A DNA stretch of 64,000 bases from NCBI GenBank assembly GCA_015698045.1, contig BLAL01000271.1:248001-312000 (forward strand). Direction: 5' to 3'. Within the stretch, counting starts at the first letter, position 1; each line of letters starts with the position of its first letter. A model generated the notes under the pieces. It did not search any database and was not told the origin of the DNA. It was given only the letters and a program-made list of their open reading frames with translations. Shown here piece by piece: positions 32,052 through 41,433 of this stretch. The translations under genes and the position numbers were made by a program. Origin of the DNA: Rhizophagus clarus (lineage: Eukaryota; Glomeromycota; Glomeromycetes; Glomerales; Glomeraceae).

Positions 32052-32224
32052 TAATTATTTTGCACAAAATCTAACTCTCGTGCTAATCTATCTAATGTTA
32101 ATTGTAGTCCAATTATATAAACTTTTTGACGATCTTCTGCTCTAACCTCATTTTGGAATACCATTTTGATATTCTTTTTTACTTCATCTATAATATCCTC
32201 TAATCCGACTATGCTGGTTGTCAT
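32030..32224 (-). CDS. Small helical protein (64 aa)
   Basis: Begins MTTSIVGLEDIIDEVKKNIK and continues as amphipathic helix (LQLTLDRLARELDFVQ). No known motif. It is convergent with the F-box gene. Confidence 0.45.
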   Translation of the reverse strand: MTTSIVGLEDIIDEVKKNIKMVFQNEVRAEDRQKVYIIGLQLTLDRLARELDFVQNNYQGNLID

Positions 32225-32300
32225 TTTAGTGATTTATTCTATAATCAAATATTTAACATGCCAGAAAAAATATCTTTGTAAAAAGCTTTGCCAAAGACAA

Positions 32301-32594
32301 CTAGATTGCCATTGTTTTGAGCATCTGCTCTATTTCATCTTCTGACCTTTCGCGATTCTCCTCCTTAGCTATTTGATAATAAAGCTCATATAATTTCTCT
32401 AGGCTGGCAAATAGATCATTATCTTCATACCTTTTGCGATAATTTTCTAGCCTTTCAGTATATGCTTCTTCCTTAGGGAACATCTTTACTGCAAGTGTTT
32501 TAATATAGTTATTCGGATCCTTTTCAGCTCGCAGTTTCTTTAGATAGTCTCCATAATTTTTTGCAAGATTATCATATTTTCTGCCTTTTCGCAA
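32301..32594 (-). CDS. Small charged protein (97 aa)
   Basis: Strongly helical Lys/Glu/Tyr-rich protein (MRKGRKYDNLAKNYGDYLKK; EKLYELYYQIAKEENRERSE). It lies between the 64-aa gene and PolB, all on the minus strand, so it could share their transcript. Function unknown. Small size and charge would suit a DNA-binding or terminal-protein role, but no motif supports that. Confidence 0.5.
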   Translation of the reverse strand: MRKGRKYDNLAKNYGDYLKKLRAEKDPNNYIKTLAVKMFPKEEAYTERLENYRKRYEDNDLFASLEKLYELYYQIAKEENRERSEDEIEQMLKTMAI

Positions 32595-32745
32595 TGCAGT
32601 TTTTATGACTTTTATTTACGCAAGTTCTATATCCTTATGATCAACCATTTTTGTATTGTTTCTACTATAACGATAGAAAAACTTTAATTAATAAATTATA
32701 TTCTTTGATAATTTTTATCCGGAAAAAATATTTGTTATAAAGTAT

Positions 32746-35700
32746 CTATTCCTTGACACGAAGTCTAACTTTCATAGCCCTTTCTTCTGCTTCTTCAGGA
32801 GATATTCCAGATGCTATCAGGCGATTATATAGTCCAATTCGCCAATGTCCATATGGGAGGGTTCGAATTCCATCAAGTAAGATCCAGCGCTTGTTATCAT
32901 ATGGATTCAGCCCTATCTTATTTACCCTCTCCAGATATATTTGATGATCATAACTTCGGAGGCCATACATATTATGCCGAGTTAGTTTCTTATTCCTAAG
33001 ACATTCTAGAAATTTATCATGTCGAAGCTCCCTTTTGACCACGCATTTCTTAACACCCTTTGCCTTCTGGATGCCATGTTTCTTCTTAGGTTCTTCTGAA
33101 TCAGGATCATCGGGAGTTTTTGGATCATGACCTGCTGGAAGAACTGAATACATTTTTGGCTTTAAGCATACTGATTCGCCTATTGGATCTCCTTTTGACT
33201 CATCCTTCATTAGAAACAAGTCTCCTGAATAGTTAAGATCGAAAATGTCTGGTCTTTCTGCCCGATCTTTATAGATATCCTCAGTTTCTATCCACATGAT
33301 GAGTGAATCTGTGTCAGTATACAGTAAACGGGCCTTATCTCCATAGCGAGGCTTTATATAACCGTACCAAAAGTTAAACATCATGGCCTTGCTAATGTCG
33401 AGAATTGCCTGCCCCACATAGATTGGTTTATTTAGAGTTACTGTACCTTTTAACATGTGTACTGCTGTGATGCCCCCTTCGAATGCTTTAAAGCCTACAT
33501 ATAATGGTGAACTTGCTAGACGCCTAATTTTTTTATCCTCTTCTGTTCTAAGTAGCTCTACTCTCATATGTTTACGGACATTCTCCATCTGTTTGCCGAA
33601 GACTGCATTATTTTTTAACTTATAATACATAACCCCAAACTCATCCCCAGTGGCTTTAGCTATTTTGCGTTTATGAATATTTTCCTCAATATAGTCTTTC
33701 ATCCATGGAGACTGCCGGAATTTTAATCCACCGTGAATCTTTGTAACTTTCACCCCAAATTTCATGTATAACTGGAGTGCACGATAATGGATCACGTAGT
33801 TCTTTTTGGGATAAAGGGTTTGGACGAGCTTTTCTCCTGTTGTATATTTTCCACCCCCAACTTCTTTATCTTGTACTAATCTTTCATTATACAAGCTAAG
33901 CCAGTCTTCTGGAATTATCTGCTTTTCGGGCGCTAAAGGATAATCTGCAAAGTAATCGTGCAAGTGCACTGGAGCTTCTAGATCAAGTTCAAGCATATAG
34001 CCTATTTCTGCATCAGGCGCGATACTTTGGATATCTGGTACTTCCTCTGGACTCACTTTACCTAAAATTTCTGTAGGCATGTATTGGGTCATTGCACCTA
34101 AATATAAAGCATTCATATCCTCATACATGATCCAAGATGTTGGTTTGCCTGGATTGTAATCAGGACATTTAGGATTATTAGCTTTGGCATAACGGTGACT
34201 TGCCATTGTCATGCCTCCACGAATGCCCTTCTCTACCATCAAGTACTCGTCCATATCTGTCATTAGCTTAAGTTCAGCTCCACTACTTTTGTATAAGGAA
34301 TCATTAAACATTCCTGGTGCAGATACGTAATGAGAGGGATCTAAGCCATCATCATTCAAGCACATGATAGTGTAGTTCATGAAAACGTCTGCAAGTAAAA
34401 GTACGTCGGTTTCAAGATATAAGTCATGATATTCTCCAAAATTCTTCATCTCAAATTCCTGCCATACCTTTTGAGCATGTTCATAATCCTCTTTACTAAT
34501 ATTTTGCTGGCTAAGAAGCGAATAGAAACCCTTTCTAGGTGGGAGGCTTGTTTTGTCGAACTTGTCCCATGAGTTGCTCCAGTCATATGGGAATACCCCT
34601 TTTCGTAGAAGAAGCTTGATCTTATCTATTGAGTAGCCTTTCTCTGTAAAGTACCTAACAGTTAGAGGGAATTTTTCGAGCTTTCCTCCTAGACATTCTA
34701 CTAATTTATCTAGTCCCATTCCCATATGCTGAAAGCTATCTAAGAACCGAAGCTGTCCTACGTCCATGGCTTTGTACTTTCCTATATTTTCTGGGATGCA
34801 ATTTAGCTTATCAGCCGTGAATTTGCTCACAACTTTCATAAGCGGATGAGAGTCATATCCCCGGAAATTATGACATATAAGTGGCACTTTGGTTTCGAAA
34901 GAGCCTATTCGCAATTTTTTGTTACAAGAGTCATGAGCTGGGCCTCGATACTTTCCATTTATATGGTCATGATCTTTTACTTTTCGATTAAGAGCACTTA
35001 AGGCTTCTCGGTATCTTTTCTGCACCTCTTTCTTTTCAGGATGCTCCTTTTCCATACATGTTTCCCATTCCTTAACTTCTAATAATCTATGCTTTGCTTC
35101 TTCGAGTTTTTTTATTACCTCTGGTGCTGGTTTTAAGAAAGGTCCCTTGCAAATCCAGCATTTAGTCGCTTCATTATACGCCTTCAAGTCTCCTGGTGCC
35201 ATTATCATTTCAGCCGGTGCAGATAAATCTTCTTGGATAGCTAGGAGTTCCTCTTCAATTTTTGTAACGAATCTTTTCAAGGCATCTGGGCCTCTATACA
35301 GATCGTGACTCACAATCTCATAATTAAGTGAACTATCCATGCGAACCACTACATAGCAATAACCACTTGGCTTATGCCTCTGTATTCTTTCAGTATGGGT
35401 TAGTTTTGTTTTTTCTTCGGGAGTTAGATTTTTGGTTAAGCTTTCTAAATCCCAGAATATTCGGTATGGGTTTGGTTGCATGCATTTATGATTATAAAAA
35501 GCTTTGATACTCTTATTTTTTATCGGCATTTGTGGCCGTTGAGGAGCATTATTCAAACCCTTGCATTTCGGCAAATGTTCCTTATACCCTTTCTCCGCTG
35601 AATATACATGAAGGCAATATCGGCATAGATATTTTCGTCCTTTATGCTTACTATGATTGTATACCAGCTTGTGCAGATCTTTGATTATGCAGTAATGACT

Positions 35701-36144
35701 TCTATCTTCTTCCGTAATTACTAGAAGATTTACTTGCTTATATTCATCTCCCCTTCTTTCTGAAATATAGCGAAACTCAAGACACTTATTTTGATTGTGC
35801 CACTCATAAACACATAAGCTAATCTCTGGATTATTCTCTTCGAACTTCTTATAAATAGGTGTTGAAACAGGTACTGGTACTGGAATGCCTTCCATGTTAA
35901 GTTCTTCCACGAAACCTCCATACAGCCTATGTGGATTTCTCTCTGGATGTTCTTTTACAGGATGCATTGCTCCTAAAACACTCCATCCGAAACACCAATC
36001 ATCATTATTTTGAATATTAATAATTCCATTATTACGTTTTGGTAAAGTTTCTGGTAAAGGTATATAGGCAGTAGGACCAATTGGATTAAAATCAGATATT
36101 TCTATACTAAATTCTTCTATATATTCTGGGTAAGCATCTGACAT
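32746..36144 (-). CDS. polB: Protein-primed family B DNA polymerase with embedded endonuclease VII-like domain
   Basis: 1,132 aa. N-terminal Polinton-type region (PTAYIPLPETL; NIQNNDDWCFGW), then a C2HC finger C174-x2-C177-x12-H190-x3-C194. Exonuclease motifs: ExoI D232/E234 (FWDLES), ExoII D431 (HNFRGYDSH), ExoIII D580 (YLETDVLLLAD). Between ExoI and ExoII lies a His-Me endonuclease VII-like module with CWIC near 337 and DHDHINGKYRGPAHDSCN at 391-408. Polymerase motifs A (D676, YEDMNALYLG), B (KLKNNAVFG near 842-850) and C (YTDTDS, D944/D946) are intact. It would copy the linear element from its ends. The start codon lies 9 bp inside the right TIR border. Confidence 0.97.
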   Translation of the reverse strand: MSDAYPEYIEEFSIEISDFNPIGPTAYIPLPETLPKRNNGIINIQNNDDWCFGWSVLGAMHPVKEHPERNPHRLYGGFVEELNMEGIPVPVPVSTPIYKKFEENNPEISLCVYEWHNQNKCLEFRYISERRGDEYKQVNLLVITEEDRSHYCIIKDLHKLVYNHSKHKGRKYLCRYCLHVYSAEKGYKEHLPKCKGLNNAPQRPQMPIKNKSIKAFYNHKCMQPNPYRIFWDLESLTKNLTPEEKTKLTHTERIQRHKPSGYCYVVVRMDSSLNYEIVSHDLYRGPDALKRFVTKIEEELLAIQEDLSAPAEMIMAPGDLKAYNEATKCWICKGPFLKPAPEVIKKLEEAKHRLLEVKEWETCMEKEHPEKKEVQKRYREALSALNRKVKDHDHINGKYRGPAHDSCNKKLRIGSFETKVPLICHNFRGYDSHPLMKVVSKFTADKLNCIPENIGKYKAMDVGQLRFLDSFQHMGMGLDKLVECLGGKLEKFPLTVRYFTEKGYSIDKIKLLLRKGVFPYDWSNSWDKFDKTSLPPRKGFYSLLSQQNISKEDYEHAQKVWQEFEMKNFGEYHDLYLETDVLLLADVFMNYTIMCLNDDGLDPSHYVSAPGMFNDSLYKSSGAELKLMTDMDEYLMVEKGIRGGMTMASHRYAKANNPKCPDYNPGKPTSWIMYEDMNALYLGAMTQYMPTEILGKVSPEEVPDIQSIAPDAEIGYMLELDLEAPVHLHDYFADYPLAPEKQIIPEDWLSLYNERLVQDKEVGGGKYTTGEKLVQTLYPKKNYVIHYRALQLYMKFGVKVTKIHGGLKFRQSPWMKDYIEENIHKRKIAKATGDEFGVMYYKLKNNAVFGKQMENVRKHMRVELLRTEEDKKIRRLASSPLYVGFKAFEGGITAVHMLKGTVTLNKPIYVGQAILDISKAMMFNFWYGYIKPRYGDKARLLYTDTDSLIMWIETEDIYKDRAERPDIFDLNYSGDLFLMKDESKGDPIGESVCLKPKMYSVLPAGHDPKTPDDPDSEEPKKKHGIQKAKGVKKCVVKRELRHDKFLECLRNKKLTRHNMYGLRSYDHQIYLERVNKIGLNPYDNKRWILLDGIRTLPYGHWRIGLYNRLIASGISPEEAEERAMKVRLRVKE

Positions 36145-36153
36145 TTTGGTATA

Positions 36154-36349
36154 TGTGTTATCTCTAACCGTCGCACTATTACTTACTTATAAAATTTTTT
36201 CTTTAATTAATTATTTCCTATTCCTTTCACTTTTCGATCAGTGAAGACGGCGTTTGCAGGCTTGCCAGAATGATTCTAGCTATCTTCCCGAAACTAAAGC
36301 ATTAACTATTTATTAATTATTCTTTTGATATTTAGTGATATAAAATAGG
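36154..36349. promoter_or_regulatory. Probable bidirectional promoter, right TIR
   Basis: Inverted copy of 24225-24420, here between the divergent starts of PolB (leftward) and the Cys-rich ORF (rightward). Inferred from position and duplication. Confidence 0.5.
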
Positions 36350-36586
36350 ATGATCGGTGAATATTCCTGCCCATTTCTCTGCAATACTGGAAAGGCTTGT
36401 AATAACCCTTGCATTCGTCCTGAAGGATGCCGGTTTCATTGGAAAGCTAAGAAACGAGTACCATGCTCTGATTGTGGGAAGCCTACAGCTTCTGCTTGTG
36501 GCCGATGCCCACTGCATGTTAGAGGCTATTATGTTATCCAACACTATAATAGACTTCGATCACAGTTTTCTTCTGAATTTTTTTAG
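36350..36586 (+). CDS. Cysteine-rich 78-aa protein in right TIR
   Basis: Second copy of the ten-cysteine ORF. It differs from the left copy by Asp instead of Asn at residue 41 (CSDCG), which arises from the single T/C difference near 24105. Both copies remain open. Confidence 0.6.
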   Translation: MIGEYSCPFLCNTGKACNNPCIRPEGCRFHWKAKKRVPCSDCGKPTASACGRCPLHVRGYYVIQHYNRLRSQFSSEFF

Positions 36587-37481
36587 GGTGGCATTTCGTT
36601 AGACATTTATATAAAATATGCTATTTAATAAGCTAGCCTGCATTGAACCTGTTCTTGATTAAGGAAAAGTTGGGACAAAAATCTCGTTAGTCTTATTTAA
36701 CAAATATGCTATTTAATGAGCTAGCTTGTGCAGAAGCCATTCTTGTATATAGAAAAGTTCGTTAGATTTAAGAAGTCACATGATTTTTTGTTATACTTAT
36801 TTTCGTTAGACTTATTTAATAAATATGCTAATTGATGCGCTAGCCTGCATTAAACCTTTTCTTGATTAAGGAAAAGTTGGGACAAAAATCTCATTAGATT
36901 TATTTGATAAATATGTTAATTGATGCGTTACCTTACATTAAACCCGTTCTTGATTAAGTAAAAGTTAGGACAAAAATCTCGTTAGACTTATTTTTTTCGT
37001 TAGACTTATTTAGGGGGTAATAAGGACCGTTAGATTTATTTTGGTTAGACTTATTTTTTTCGTTAGACTTATTTAGGGGTAATAAGGACCGTTAGATTTA
37101 TTTTGGTTAGACTTATTTAATAAATATGCCAATTAATACGCTAATCCTTGTAGAATTAATTCCTGATATATTTATTTTCGTTAGACTTATTTTTCGTTAG
37201 ATTTATTTACAATAGAGAAATTACAATTCTAGAAGTCTTAGAAGCTTTTCTAATATATTAATAAAAAATTGATATAGAAATTAACCTTCTAAGACGGCTA
37301 AAAGCTTTTCTAACACAATATAGAAATTAATATTCTAGATCTTTTAGAACTAATTCTCATATAATAAAAAAATGATATTGATTTTAACATTCAGGGGGTC
37401 GTAACACACATTAGCAAGGGGGGACGGACCTTACGGTCCTTAAACCCCCACTTGGCTAATGTGTATAAAAGTAATACTAGT

Positions 37482-37985
37482 CTAAGATTCTGGAGTAGCT
37501 GGACACAAACTAAGAATAATTGTGATAAATCTAACAGTGGTTTCAGTATCTGTTGATGTTGTAGCAGTATCATCGTCAAGATTACAGTCTGGTAAATTAT
37601 AGTATATTAAATAATATTAAATTATGATATATATTTTTGATTAAAAATCATCATTATAATTATAAATGTTATGAACATCATAATAAAACCACTTACTTTG
37701 TTTCAAATTTTTACCATGAGCAGAAGCACACAAAGTAGTGTCTTCACTTAAATATTGCCTTTTATCTAAAGAAAAAATTGGAACATTAAACGTAATACAT
37801 ATTAATGATAATAATTTAAAATAAACAATAAATGTATTTAGTTATTTATCTTCTATTGTTGTATGATTGCATTCTTCATGTTTGCTAGTAGATATAGATA
37901 TTTTACTTTTTGATTTTTTACTTTTTTTGTTAGTTTCTGAGATTTTTTTTGTTGAGATCTGATAGTATATGCTCGTTTCATTTTT
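37482..37985 (-). CDS. Possible three-exon host gene, 3' end 18 bp from the element
   Basis: On the minus strand: an ATG near 37980 with a Lys/Ser-rich exon; an exon at about 37696-37764 with acceptor TTTCTTTAG and donor GTAAGT (QYLSEDTTLCASAHGKNLKQ); and a last exon at about 37482-37588 after ACCAG (DDDTATTSTDTETT), ending at TAG 37484-37482. The donor of the first exon is not clear. No domain is recognisable. Plausible splice signals and low-complexity acidic/Thr-rich tail only. Confidence 0.35.
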
Positions 37986-38672
37986 TGATTAAATAATAAT
38001 AAGAAAAAGTGAAATTCGAGGATGAGAAAAAAATGCTGAAGTTTAATAAACTTATCTAATGTTACATTAAAAAGTATGTGAAAGTATAAAAAATTGTAAT
38101 TGATTGATTTTGCCTTTTTTGAACTATGTTCACTTGAAAATAATTATCAACTTACATTACTTTATTTTAATTAATTAACATCATTTTGTTTTAATTAATT
38201 AATTATTATATTATTTTCTTATCAATTTTATCTTCTGTAAACCAATCAATTATACTGATTTTTATAAAAAAAAATTGGCCATAGTATATCATGAAATTCT
38301 GCTAAAAAATATAAAATCTACATATATTGTGATCAAAGTCATATACAAAATAAATTGATTTCACTGAATTTATTTTCAATTCATCTAATTAATTTTTGAT
38401 AATGTCTTCTTATAAATGTTCACATTGTCGCATATTTATTCAAGCCAATATAGATTAAAAAGACATATTTCAGATAAATATCAGTATGTTATTAATAAAG
38501 TTAAAAACATTGGAGGCAAAAAAAAAATTAAACTAACCTTTGGGATGATGAAAACCTGACTAAAGAAAACCTTTTTTTGAATAATGACTTTGTAATGAAT
38601 TATTCTAAGGTAATACTACAAATAATCCAACAAGCATCTAAGAAAATGATTGCAATAATTAATAATAATTAA

Positions 38673-39054
38673 GGGGCATGCCAGAAATCAGCTGATTTAA
38701 TAGAGGTGTAAGAGGCTAACCTAAAAATCAGGTTCCTATGATTGGCTATAAATTATATAATATACTGTATATAATATATTATTACTATTTATATATTAAA
38801 ATAGTTTTTGCAATTATCTTGCCATCTAATAGTTCAATTTAACTAAACTTTTTTTTATTTTGTAGGATATATCAAAAGCTATAAAACAAAAAAAAATTCA
38901 TAAAAATTAGATTACTAGATCATAAATTATTTATATAAATATAATTATATATATTATTATATATTTTTTGAATTAATCAAAATGCGATCAGGTAGGGGGT
39001 GGAGGGGTAAGGGCTACTAATTAAAGGAAATCAGCTGATTTCTGACATGCCCCC
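38673..39054. mobile_element. MITE with GGGGCATG ends
   Basis: Terminal repeats GGGGCATGCCAGAAATCAGC and its complement (one mismatch) each contain the palindrome AATCAGCTGATT. The 382-bp interior is non-coding. A target duplication is not clear. It sits in the N-terminal part of the Plavaka-like gene. Confidence 0.65.
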
Positions 39055-41433
39055 AATCATAATCATATTTGATAGGATACAGTCAACTCCCTTTATAGTC
39101 ACCTCCGTTATAGTCACATTACTCTATATAGTAGTGTTACAATCTGCCTATTCTCCATCTGTATCTGTGACCAGATATCTGACTTTTTTGGATAATGGAT
39201 AAGATTTTTGTAAACGGATCAGATGATGGGGGATTAAAGTTATCTGTAACAAATCATCCAGATTATCTGTAATTTTTGATAGATTATTTGTATTACCACA
39301 GATATTTGGGGATATCCTAAATATATTTTGAGATTTATTACACATATTTATTTATATGCATTGATAATCTTTTAAATTATTTTATCATGTGAATACATAA
39401 TTAACAATACAATATGTACAATAATGTAAAATAATATAATTGAAAGTTTCGTGTGAAAAAGATACAAATTTTTATATTTAAAAAATTTTCACATTAACAA
39501 TGAAGAATAATAAGAAAGTTGCATGTGAAAAAGTTACAAAATCTTTATATTTAAAAAAATTTTCCCATTAATAATGAAAAATAATAAAAGTTGTGTGTAA
39601 AAAAAAAATAAAAATTTTTATATTTAAAAAAAATTTCCTATTAACAATGAAATTATAAAAAGTTACGTATAAAAAAAAAAAATACAAAATTTTTATATTT
39701 AAAAAAATTTTCCATTAAATAATTTCATATTTCAGAACAATGTCATCAGTTGAAGAAGATAGTTCCAAAGACAACAAACCTAAAAAATTAACAAGTTGGA
39801 TATGGCAATACTTTAAAGAAGAAACTAAAGAAGTTAGAAAAGAGGAGGAATGTATTAATGTATTATTTATGATGTGTCAAGTAAAAGAAGGTCTATCATC
39901 AGATATTTGTAGTACTGAATATGCTAGAAAAAACTCATCAACTGAAAATATCATATCACATTTACATTCAAAACATAACATAGTACAATCTGGAAAAGTT
40001 AATATATTAATGTGTATTATTGTATTATATGATTTATATATTGTTTATTAATTTTATATTTGAACTTTAGCTACTTGTTTAAACTGAAACACCAAGAAAA
40101 GGAAAAAGATATACTAAACAATAACAAAAAGAATTAAAACAATTTTTAGTAAACTGGATAATTTCAGATTCATTGCCTATACATATGGTACAAAGTGAAG
40201 CATTTTGGCATTTTATTTATGAACTTAATCCAGCATTTACGATGCCTTGTTAGAAAAATTATTTATGAAGCATGTAATCATTCTTTTCCTCAACTTAAAG
40301 ATATGTTATCAGTACAAGCAACATCTGTTTCTTTAACAATGGATCTTTGGACTGCACGTAATCGGCAGGGTTATTTAGGAGTAACATGTTCATATATCAA
40401 CCAATCCTTTAAATTATGTGAATTTATTCATGATATAGCCTATGTAAGATATCCGCATACTTCTGCATACATAAAAGATACTTTAGTAAATATATTAAAT
40501 GAATGAAATATTTGTGAAAAAGTTTATATTATTACTACAGATAATGCTAGTAATATGAAAAAATGTGTTCAAGATATGGAAGAGGTGGAACAGTTAGGAT
40601 GTACAGCACATACATTACAACTTATTATAGGTAAAGGTATGAAACCAGAGATTTTAATAGCAAGAACCAAGCAATTAATTGATTTTTTCATAAGGCTAAA
40701 GCAGAGTGAATGTCTTGAAGATGTTCAAAAAAAAATTTCAGGTTTGCTGCTAAATGAATTAAAAAGAGAAATAGCACTCCAAAATGAAGATGAAGATAAT
40801 GAACAAGATGAACAAGATATAATTGTAAATTTAATTAAATATATCTTAAATCTTTTAATTTTAATTAATTAATTATTAATTTATATAATTTTTAATAGGA
40901 TCCAAGCAATACATCAGCATATTTGCATACTATTGCTAATATACTCGCCTGCTGGAATTCCTCTTATATAGCTTGGAATAGGTTACTATTACTTAAAAAT
41001 CATATTAATGTAGTATTAAATACGTTAGGATCACAGTTTGATCAAGATTCAAAAAAAAATTATAAAATACTACAAAGTATAATGTTAAGTTCAGATAAAT
41101 GGGATTTGTTAAGAGACTTAAGACCAATTTTATGACCTTTTGCAGAAGCTACAGATCTTTTAAGAGGCAGTAATTATTGTATATTTTCTATAATAAATCC
41201 AATTTTAACTCAAATTAAAAAACAATTTGCACCTTCTGCTTCACATAATGTTAATCATGATTATGGTAATTAAAATAAGACTATTTCTATTTGTACACTA
41301 GTGTATTTGTACACGGGTTATATGATTGGTATAAAATTTCCTTTTATGAAAATATTATTACACAAAATTCCAATTACGGTTATTTTGAAAAATAAGAAAT
41401 TTTTTTTTGTGGAACGGGTATCGCCTAAAAAGA

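Larger units (their letters stand above)
23111..37463. mobile_element. Polinton/Maverick-like element with Gag-Pro module
   Basis: This 14.35-kb element has 1,310-bp terminal inverted repeats and is flanked by TATAAAA at 23104-23110 and 37464-37470. Allowing a one-base ambiguity the duplication is 6 bp (ATAAAA), as for Polintons. It carries the two hallmark genes, protein-primed PolB and a DDE integrase. It shows no packaging ATPase, adenovirus-type protease or jelly-roll capsid gene; a Gag, retropepsin and zinc-finger module sits there instead. All ORFs are open and the two TIRs differ at very few bases, so insertion is recent. Genes are packed with overlapping ends. Confidence 0.92.
36154..37463. 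repeat. Right terminal inverted repeat of the Polinton-like element
   Basis: Inverted copy of 23111-24420 with identical length. It contains the same Cys-rich ORF, the same tandem AAGTCTAACGAAAA repeats (inverted, about 36590-37205) and the same outer hairpin. Confidence 0.95.
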
